From contig CALPOI020000004.1 in the NCBI GenBank assembly GCA_943325145.2, positions 1 to 32,743 on the forward strand: a stretch of DNA of 32,743 bases. The letters run 5' to 3'. The translations under genes and the position numbers were made by a program. Shown here piece after piece: positions 1 through 7,607 of this stretch. The notes beneath the pieces are model-generated. The model was not told the DNA's origin. It saw only the letters and a program-made list of their open reading frames with translations, and made no database searches. Numbering within the stretch: the stretch's first letter is position 1; each line of letters opens with the position of its first letter. This DNA is from Candidatus Planktophila lacus. GTDB taxonomy: Bacteria > Bacteroidota > Bacteroidia > Flavobacteriales_D > Crocinitomicaceae.

Positions 1-1
1 A

Positions 2-280
2 GAAATCAACGAAACTAAATTTACCTACACTCCATCCAACCTCATCGATAGTGTATATATGTACTCAAGTGTTACACCACAAGAAATAGAATCACATAAA
101 TACATCTACGACAAAGCCAACAACCTGATGTACAAAAAAAGTTACAAAAATTCTACCTTAATTACTCAAACCGATTACATTTACAACGCAACCACTAAAA
201 TGCTCTCTTCCATTATCATTCAAGATGTTGCAACAAATTTTTTAAAAATCATCCGATTCGAAACGAGTTATTGGGAGTGA
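2..280 (+). CDS. 3' end of a hypothetical protein that enters from upstream of the window
   Basis: The frame of the 59..280 ORF is open back to base 2 (EINETKFTYTPSNLIDSVYMYSS...), so the internal ATG is not the true start. Confidence 0.6.
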   Translation, partial: EINETKFTYTPSNLIDSVYMYSSVTPQEIESHKYIYDKANNLMYKKSYKNSTLITQTDYIYNATTKMLSSIIIQDVATNFLKIIRFETSYWE

Positions 281-306
281 ATAAGTTGGAATCTAATAAT
301 TAAACT

Positions 307-693
307 ATGAAATTAGAATTACCATTAGACGAATTAAAACAATACCTAAAATCTAGCTATAACTTAGAAATAGATTTGCATAATATTGAAGAAAATAAAA
401 TTGAAATTGATTATTATGTTTCACTGACCTTAACAGTAAAAGAAGTTAAAGATCATGAAATATTATTTCACTACAAAGTGAACGGACTATTAAATATGCT
501 TGCGAAAGGGGCTCATTATTTTTTAGAAAAAAAGATGGAAGGAATTCCAATTGAATGGGATGCTTCCAACAATGAACTCCTTTTAGATCTTACAAAAGTA
601 GATGCATTAAAAGATTTCTTAAAAATTCTTTCGATTTCTGATCTTAAATTTATTGATAATCAAATTGTTTTATCACTAAAAACACGCTTATAA
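307..693 (+). CDS. hypothetical protein
   Basis: 128-aa ORF with ATG start, bounded by a hairpin at its 3' end; no recognised family. Confidence 0.65.
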   Translation: MKLELPLDELKQYLKSSYNLEIDLHNIEENKIEIDYYVSLTLTVKEVKDHEILFHYKVNGLLNMLAKGAHYFLEKKMEGIPIEWDASNNELLLDLTKVDALKDFLKILSISDLKFIDNQIVLSLKTRL

Positions 694-700
694 AATGAAA

Positions 701-731
701 ATTGCTGCAAAATATAACATCTTGCAGCAAT
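701..731. terminator. stem-loop between convergent genes
   Basis: Perfect 10-bp inverted repeat ATTGCTGCAA (701-710) / TTGCAGCAAT (722-731) between convergent ORFs ending at 693 and 737. Confidence 0.6.
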
Positions 732-736
732 AAACA

Positions 737-1888
737 TTATCCTTTTCGATAGTAGTCGTATTTTCCAGTTTTAGGGTCTCTTACTACCCCGTAGTCTTTT
801 CCAGAAATTAAATCCTTCACAATTAAATGATCTCCACTTTCTGAATCAACCGCATTGTTTGAATCAAAAATAATTTTACCAACTTTTTGAATATTTGCAA
901 TCAATAAATCATCAATTACATTCTCGGGAAGTTCTAATTCATTTGAAATTGATTGCAATAGTTTTTTCTCGTTTGGATGTAATTTTCCATCTCTTTTCGC
1001 TAAAGCTACCATATCTGCAAAAAAGGCAATTTCAGTAGATGAATCCTCCTTAAATGATTTGTAATCAACTTTAAAAAGGGATTTAGTTTTAATCGCATGC
1101 AAAATGGTTTCTTTCGATTCCTTAGATAAATCAATATTTTCTAAAATGGTTTTCAAATAAGCAAGTTCTTTTTCATGTATTTCATTGTCAGCTAACAAGA
1201 GATTGACCATTGATTGCATCTTTAATTCATCCAATGAATTAGTTAAAGTCTCTACAATTGCTACATCATCAAAATCATCCTGAAGTTCTTCATCTGATAT
1301 CTCAATCTCTTTGTTTAACATATTAACAGCATACTCGCCCAGCTTGTCAGTAGAAAACTTTGCCCAATAAGCCAAGGCAGCTGTTCCTATAAGGGGAAGC
1401 CACTTTGCAACTGTTGACTTTGCAGCACTTTGGGTGATTTTTCCTCCTGCTATAATTGCAAGTTTTTGCATTACACGTAATGAAGCTCGTTTTACGACCA
1501 ATTTCGAGCCATGCATCATTGCAAGTCCAATCGCATTTGCTCCAACTCCACCCAAAAATATACCGATCATGAGGTCTTTATTCATGAATTTTTCTTTGCC
1601 ATGCGCTTTACCAATATCGTAAATCATTGCTAATTGATTTCTAGAAATTGCTATTACTTCTGGAATAACTGCCAACATTCCCCAAGGTCCTGGAACTAAA
1701 CTTGCTACACCTGCTATACCAGCATTCATATATGAATACCTACTTATAATATTTTCTACATTTGAAATCGTTATTTCTTCTTTATTCTCTTTATAATGCG
1801 ATACTCTTTCTTCTATCACATTATCGAATAAACCCATGATTTTTTCATTCAATAAATCTTTTTTTTCTTCTACTTCAGCCTTTTCCAT
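737..1888 (-). CDS. EcsC-like / TerB-like domain protein
   Basis: 383 aa; glycine-rich hydrophobic segment (NAGIAGVASLVPGPWGMLAVIPEVIAI) of EcsC style, followed by TerB-like acidic helical repeats (LLLADNEIHEKELAYL; ALAKRDGKLHPNEKKLL). Confidence 0.6.
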   Translation of the reverse strand: MEKAEVEEKKDLLNEKIMGLFDNVIEERVSHYKENKEEITISNVENIISRYSYMNAGIAGVASLVPGPWGMLAVIPEVIAISRNQLAMIYDIGKAHGKEKFMNKDLMIGIFLGGVGANAIGLAMMHGSKLVVKRASLRVMQKLAIIAGGKITQSAAKSTVAKWLPLIGTAALAYWAKFSTDKLGEYAVNMLNKEIEISDEELQDDFDDVAIVETLTNSLDELKMQSMVNLLLADNEIHEKELAYLKTILENIDLSKESKETILHAIKTKSLFKVDYKSFKEDSSTEIAFFADMVALAKRDGKLHPNEKKLLQSISNELELPENVIDDLLIANIQKVGKIIFDSNNAVDSESGDHLIVKDLISGKDYGVVRDPKTGKYDYYRKG

Positions 1889-1957
1889 AATTTATAATTT
1901 AACAGTTTGATAAACTAATATAGTAAAAAATATTTAAAAGTCAATTTAATTAATCAC

Positions 1958-1990
1958 AAAAAGGTGCCCGAAACAACTTCGAACACCTTT
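1958..1990 (-). terminator. rho-independent terminator downstream of the katG remnant
   Basis: AAAGGTG (1960-1966) / CACCTTT (1984-1990) with inner CGAA/TTCG; minus-strand readout ends CACCTTTTT. Confidence 0.65.
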
Positions 1991-2013
1991 CCAACTCATT
2001 ATTTTCAAAGGAA

Positions 2014-2964
2014 TCACTTCACATCGAAACGATCTAAATTCATTACTTTATTCCATGCTGCGATGAAATCTTGTGTGAATTTCTCTTTCGCATCAGCGCT
2101 TGCATAGACCTCTGCCAATGCACGTAATTCAGAATTAGAACCGAAAATTAGATCTGCTCTAGAGGCAGTCCATTTTACAGCTCCTGATTTTCTGTCTTTT
2201 CCTTCAAATTCATCTTTTGAAGAATTCTTCGCAGACCATACAGTATTCATATCTAACAAATTCACGAAAAATTCATTGGATAATTTATTGGAAGAATTCA
2301 TTAAGATTCCTTTTTTAGAATCGTCGTAATTGATATTTATTGCACGTAAACCTCCTAATAAAACTGTCATTTCAGGAGCAGTTAACGTAAGAAGTTGCGC
2401 TTTATCTATCAATAATTCTTCCGCTGAAATGGTATAATTCCCTTTTTGATAATTTCTAAACCCATCTGCGAGTGGTTCTAACACAGCCATAGAAACCACA
2501 TCGGTTTGTTGTTGGGTAGCATCCATTCTTCCAGGAGTAAAAGGAACTGAAAACGAAAGACCTGCATTTTTTACAGCTTGTTCAATGCCCGTATTTCCAG
2601 CCAAGACAATCAAATCTGCTAAGGCAACTTTTTTGTCTTTGTTCGCTTCGTTGAAAGCGCGTTGAATTTTCTCCAAAGAACTCAAGACCTTTTCTAATTG
2701 TTTTGGATTATTGACTTCCCAATTTTTCTGAGGTTCCAAACGAATACGTGCTCCATTTGCTCCGCCTCGTTTGTCAGACCCTCTGAACGTAGAAGCAGAT
2801 GCCCAAGCGGTTTCTACTAGTTCGCTGATGGATAAACCAGAAGCTAACACCTGAGCTTTTAACACCTCAATGTCTTTATTATCAATCAATTTGTGATTTA
2901 CAACAGGAATTGGATCTTGCCAAATTAAATCTTCTTTTGGAACTTCAGCACCCAAATACAAAGC
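2014..2964 (-). pseudogene. katG: catalase-peroxidase KatG, C-terminal part only
   Basis: Begins at (L)[18 protein letters not shown] and runs through the KatG C-terminal domain to ...[12 protein letters not shown]. The catalytic N-terminal domain is absent, and the preceding HRDMGPKA codons lie inverted at about 3015-3034. Confidence 0.9.
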
Positions 2965-3902
2965 TCTGCAGCTGTTTCAAACTGTTTGTATTTGGCAACT
3001 GCCAAGATGTATTCACCGTGACATGGGACCAAAGGCATTGTTTTGCCACACAATCAACATTAAGTACCATGATTTCCAAGTTCGAGGAAGAAATTGGAAT
3101 AAAAATCTTTGATAGAAAAAGAAAGCCTGTAGAAATCACAAAAGAAGGAGCGATTATTTTAGAACTATTAAAACACATCCAAACTTCCATCGAAGAATTG
3201 ACAGAAATAACCAAAGAAATCAAAGGAGAAATCAAAGCAAACTTACGCATAGCTGCGATTCCAACCATAGCGCCATTTTTACTTCCATTATTTTTACAAA
3301 ATTTTGCCGCTAAATTTCCGGAACTTCACATTGAAATCCGTGAATTAACCACGCAAGAAATTATTCAACGCCTCAAACGACGAGAATTAGACATTGGAAT
3401 TTTATCTACACCCCTACAAGAAGAAGACATCATCGAACACCATTTGTACAACGAACCCTTTGTACTATTCGACACAAGCAATCGCTATAAAAAAACAAAT
3501 CAAATTCATGATATTTCTGCAGAAGACTTATGGTTAATGGAAGAAGGACATTGCATGCGAACTCAAATCATGAATCTGTGTGAATTGAGTCAAAAATCCA
3601 ACAATCCGATATTGAACTTCGATTTTAGAGCAGGTTCCATCGATAGTTTACTCCGATTCGTAAAAGCACATTCCGCCACTACATTACTCCCGTATTTAGC
3701 AACCCTTGAATTTTCAGAAAAAGAAAAGAAACAAGTAAAACTTATTGATTCACCTATTCCACAACGTGCAGTAGGTTTGGTCGTACATCGGTACTTTGTG
3801 AAAAAATCGGTATTGAATTTATTAAAAAATGAAATACTAGAAAAAGTGACTTCGTTATTGCCAAAAACTACGAGCAACTCCATCGAATTAGCTCCTATCT
3901 AA
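2965..3902 (+). pseudogene. oxyR: LysR-family OxyR-type regulator with scrambled 5' end
   Basis: From about 3035 reads HCFATQSTLSTMISKFEEEIGIKIFDRKRKPVEITKEG...; the HTH N-terminus ([17 protein letters not shown]) is encoded on the opposite strand within 2965-3014. The annotated ORF start at 2910 gives a non-homologous N-terminus. Confidence 0.85.
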
Positions 3903-4260
3903 AGACAAAAAATAGACCGGATTTTAAGATTTCAACCATTGAAATAATCATAACAATCTAGAGAATACAGTCCTTAACAGAGGGAATAGTGAACTATTTT
4001 AATAAAATTTTGACTATTACTGTACTATTTTTATTCATTTTTCGTTTGTAGAGATACAGCATAAAACTATACCAATAGGTATGAATTGTTTTTTCATATT
4101 TATCCATTAAAAATGATTTAAATCATTGATTCTAATAAATGTGAAATTATATTTCAGTACAATGAATTAATTTTGAAATCTGTAAAAATAACATTTATAT
4201 AAACAGACGGAATTAGTACTTACAAAGTTATAAAATGCACTATTTAGAAGCTAAAAAAAG

Positions 4261-4503
4261 GTGAAGGTGAATATCAAAAAAATGAAATATCTAATTCATT
4301 TGGTTCAATCCAAAACAACTGGAACTCCTAAAGAGTTGGCGGAAAAAATAGCTGTGTCAGAACGTATGGCCTACCATTACTTGAAACAACTGAAAGAAAA
4401 ATCAAAAGCACCCATTAAATACAATTCCCACATTCAATCCTATTTCTTTTCTGAAGAAGGAAATTTAAAATGGGAATGGGAACCTGAAGATTCAGACAAT
4501 TAA
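4261..4503 (+). CDS. small HTH DNA-binding protein (paralog 1)
   Basis: 80 aa (GTG start); TGTPKELAEKIAVSERMAYHYLKQLKE winged-helix/HTH pattern. Confidence 0.65.
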   Translation: MKVNIKKMKYLIHLVQSKTTGTPKELAEKIAVSERMAYHYLKQLKEKSKAPIKYNSHIQSYFFSEEGNLKWEWEPEDSDN

Positions 4504-4517
4504 ATTATTGAAAACAT

Positions 4518-4751
4518 ATGAACATTGACAACATCAATCAATTGATAAGTCTAATTGAAAACGAAGCGACTGGAACACCTCAAGAATTGGCTGAAAAATT
4601 AAAGGTTTCCAAGCGAATGATTCATATGTACATCGATTTACTCAAACAAGAGTTCAAAGCTCCCATCGAATACAATAAAAAGAAACAGACCTATTGTTTC
4701 TCCGAAAAAGGGACACTTAACTTAAAGTGGATTCCAGGACCAAAAAAATAA
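4518..4751 (+). CDS. small HTH DNA-binding protein (paralog 2)
   Basis: 77 aa; co-linear similarity to the upstream ORF (TGTPQELAEKLKVSKRMIHMYIDLLKQEFKAPIEYNKKKQTYCFSEKGTL). Confidence 0.7.
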   Translation: MNIDNINQLISLIENEATGTPQELAEKLKVSKRMIHMYIDLLKQEFKAPIEYNKKKQTYCFSEKGTLNLKWIPGPKK

Positions 4752-4760
4752 GGCGATGTT

Positions 4761-5162
4761 TTAAGCGATGGATCTGCATTTAGGACAAATCCCTGCTACT
4801 GTAAAATTTATCTCCTGTAACTCGTACCCTATTGGCAACTGAAACGATGGAACAATCGTTTCTAAACACGTAACAGATTTGCAAACTGTACAACTAAAAT
4901 GAATGTGATTGTGTGACTCATGCACATGTTCTTTGTGGCTACATGAATGGCATGCTGCATAATTTATCACACCGTCCGTATTGACGATTTTATGAATTTT
5001 TTGTTCTTCTACCAAGCGACCTAAAACGCGATAAATCGTCACCCGATCACATAAATTATTCAATTTTTGCTGAATCTCAATGTGTGACAAAGCATGTTCA
5101 GAAGTTGAAATAAGATCAAGAATTGTTTGCTTTGCGAGTGTATTTCTGGGTTTCTTTTGCAT
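4761..5162 (-). CDS. Fur-family transcriptional regulator
   Basis: Likely start MQKKPRNTLAKQ within the 4761..5231 ORF; DRVTIYRVLGRLVEEQKIHKI helix-turn-helix, His/Cys-rich metal site HVHESHNHIHFSCTVC and C-terminal CPKC. Confidence 0.85.
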   Translation of the reverse strand: MQKKPRNTLAKQTILDLISTSEHALSHIEIQQKLNNLCDRVTIYRVLGRLVEEQKIHKIVNTDGVINYAACHSCSHKEHVHESHNHIHFSCTVCKSVTCLETIVPSFQLPIGYELQEINFTVAGICPKCRSIA

Positions 5163-5333
5163 ACTGACTACGTGTGAATACAAAAGTAAGATTTTAATTA
5201 GGAAAATAAAGTTCGCATTAGACAGATACAACGTTGAACAATAAAATCTACATTTACACTGCGAGTCTAATCGAAATAAATTTAGATAAAATCCAACTGA
5301 AACTTTAATCGCACTTTACCAATACACTATTGC

Positions 5334-6785
5334 ATGGAAAATCATACCACCACTTGGAACTGGGATCATTCCTACATTCGTTTGAACAAACTCTTATTTT
5401 CTGAAGTAACTCCAACACCTGTTCCCCAGCCTGAATTACTGATTTATAACTCAAAATTAGCATGTGAGCTAGGCTTAAAACAAAAGATTGACGAATCATT
5501 ACTGGCGCAATTAGCAGGCAATTTGATGAATGAAGGTATACATCCGATTGCACAAGCATACGCAGGACATCAATTTGGCCATTTTAATATCTTGGGAGAT
5601 GGAAGAGCTATTTTGTTGGGCGAGCACCTTACTCCTACAAACGAACGCTTCGACATTCAATTAAAAGGTCCGGGGAGAACACCTTATTCTCGAAATGGGG
5701 ACGGTCGCGCGACCACAAGTGCTATGTTGCGAGAGTATTTGATCAGTGAGGCGATGCACGGACTACATATTCCTACTACAAGAAGTTTAGCGGTCATCAA
5801 AACTGGCGATGAAGTATATCGAGAATATGTCAGTGAAGGAGCAGTATTAACACGCGTAGCCGCAAGTCATATCCGTGTCGGCACTTTTCAATATGCTGCT
5901 AAGTATTTACCCAAAGAAGAGTTGAGTATATTTTGTAACTATGTAATTCAACGCCACTATCCAGAAGTAGCCAATGATACAAATCCACCGTTGGCATTTT
6001 TGAAAAAAGTACAAGACAAGCAAATTGATTTAATTGTAAACTGGATGCGGGTTGGATTTATTCATGGTGTCATGAATACCGATAATATGAGCATTCCTGG
6101 AGAAACGATTGATTACGGTCCATGCGCATTTATGAATACGTATCATCCTTCCACCGTATTTAGTTCGATTGATCGCAATGGACGCTATGCCTTCGGAAAT
6201 CAACCATCGATTGCACAATGGAATAGTGCATGTTTGGCAAGTGCATTGATTCCAATTATTCACGAAGACAAAGAAGAGGCAGTAAAATTATGTCAGGAGG
6301 TCATCAATGAATTTCCTGTAATCTATGAACAAAGATGGGCAAAGATGATGTGTTCGAAGTTGGGAGTACTGGAAGAACAAGCAGAAGATGCTGAATTGAT
6401 AAAGGAATTGCTCACATGGATGGAAGAAAATCATGCAGACTACACCAATACGTTTTTGCAATTAACTCACTCATCCGAAGATCATACTGGAATTTATGCT
6501 AGTAATGAGTTCCAATCGTGGTTTACTCATTGGAAAAAACGAATTGCAATTTACTCCATGCACGATGTGAACAAATTACTTTCTTCGTCAAATCCCAAAT
6601 TTATTCCAAGAAATCATTTGGTAGAAAAAGCACTGTATCAAGCTGCTAATTTGAATGATTTTGAGCTATTTCATACATTACTGGAAGTTGTACAAACGCC
6701 CTACGATGAACATCCAAAATACGATCACTTTCAGGAACCACCGTTGGATGGAGATGTAGGATACAAAACCTATTGTGGGACGTAA
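5334..6785 (+). CDS. selO: protein adenylyltransferase SelO (YdiU/UPF0061 family)
   Basis: AYAGHQFGHFNILGDGRAILLGE, QLKGPGRTPYSRNGDGRATTSAMLREYLISEAMHGL, YREYVSEGAVLTRVAASHIRVGTFQ signatures. Confidence 0.92.
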   Translation: MENHTTTWNWDHSYIRLNKLLFSEVTPTPVPQPELLIYNSKLACELGLKQKIDESLLAQLAGNLMNEGIHPIAQAYAGHQFGHFNILGDGRAILLGEHLTPTNERFDIQLKGPGRTPYSRNGDGRATTSAMLREYLISEAMHGLHIPTTRSLAVIKTGDEVYREYVSEGAVLTRVAASHIRVGTFQYAAKYLPKEELSIFCNYVIQRHYPEVANDTNPPLAFLKKVQDKQIDLIVNWMRVGFIHGVMNTDNMSIPGETIDYGPCAFMNTYHPSTVFSSIDRNGRYAFGNQPSIAQWNSACLASALIPIIHEDKEEAVKLCQEVINEFPVIYEQRWAKMMCSKLGVLEEQAEDAELIKELLTWMEENHADYTNTFLQLTHSSEDHTGIYASNEFQSWFTHWKKRIAIYSMHDVNKLLSSSNPKFIPRNHLVEKALYQAANLNDFELFHTLLEVVQTPYDEHPKYDHFQEPPLDGDVGYKTYCGT

Positions 6786-6789
6786 AAAA

Positions 6790-7395
6790 TTAACTGTTCT
6801 TTAAATTCATCACTTGATGAACTAACTTTCCATCGTAGGACTTCCATAATCCTTCAGCAGAATGATTCCAATAAATGGTTCCGTTTTCTTCTGCGCCATC
6901 AATTGAGGTAGCCTCAAATTCAAGTGTAAAAACACCGTCCCATTTATGATCACCTGGCTCACTTAAAACAACTTTATAATAGCCACAATAATTGGTTTCA
7001 CAAGTAGCTTTTCGTTTTACATTTAATTTAGTTACAGTTCCTTGAACTGGACGTTTATTGTTACCTACAATATTGTACCCTTTTAATTGATTGCCAACTA
7101 CAGATTGAATTACGATTTTAAGTTCTTTCTTTTCAATGAATCCAAGCCATTCACCTTTAAAAAATTGAAAATCATCAGAATCAACCGATTGTTTTACCAC
7201 TTGAGGCTCTTTGCTAACAGTTTCATTAGAAGACTGTTGTTGCATCTCGTTAGTTAATTTTTTCTCCTCTAGTTCTAATCTCTTTTTCTCTAATTCTAAT
7301 CTTTTTAATTCAAGTTCAGAAGATGGATCAGAATTAGAGCAGGAAATACTACTAAAAAATAAAACTGCAAACAGTGGTAAAAAGGAAAATTTCAT
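6790..7395 (-). CDS. putative lipoprotein with short coiled-coil repeat
   Basis: Signal peptide with lipobox-like Cys (FFSSISCSN) and repeats LELKRLELEKKRLELEEKKL. Confidence 0.7.
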   Translation of the reverse strand: MKFSFLPLFAVLFFSSISCSNSDPSSELELKRLELEKKRLELEEKKLTNEMQQQSSNETVSKEPQVVKQSVDSDDFQFFKGEWLGFIEKKELKIVIQSVVGNQLKGYNIVGNNKRPVQGTVTKLNVKRKATCETNYCGYYKVVLSEPGDHKWDGVFTLEFEATSIDGAEENGTIYWNHSAEGLWKSYDGKLVHQVMNLKNS

Positions 7396-7563
7396 AGGTT
7401 AAAATAATTAATGATTGATATATTTCAGAGGTCAAATTTAGCTAGAAAAATGATATTGAATTACGCTGTAGTAAAAAATAGGTGTTGATAATCATCTGTA
7501 AATAAAAGATTAAATTCACAATAAGTAAATCTTCATTAGAGAGTTAAACTAATGTTAATTTAA

Positions 7564-7571
7564 TATTTTTG
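7564..7571 (+). promoter_or_regulatory. possible Bacteroidota -7 element upstream of the NRPS operon
   Basis: TATTTTTG matches TAnnTTTG 36 bp before ATG 7608; no clean -33 TTG seen, so weak. Confidence 0.35.
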
Positions 7572-7607
7572 TAAATTAGGCATTGAAAGTCAATAGTAAA
7601 AGTAAAT

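Noticed and set aside
2952-2995. Perfect 11-bp inverted repeat CCAAATACAAA/TTTGTATTTGG as a possible invertible-switch site
   Set aside because: The two arms are katG codons (LYLG) and inverted oxyR codons (AKYK); flipping only the interval between them does not restore either gene, whereas re-inverting 2965-3034 does.
2945-3268. Minus-strand 107-aa ORF across the katG/oxyR junction
   Set aside because: Antisense shadow of the oxyR frame; no independent protein signature.
4261-4751. Tandem small ORFs as RiPP precursor peptides
   Set aside because: Sequence is an HTH fold throughout, with no leader/core division or double-Gly motif.
6770-6785. Selenocysteine at the SelO C-terminus
   Set aside because: The C-terminus is ...TYCGT followed by TAA; no in-frame UGA, as expected for bacterial Cys-type SelO.
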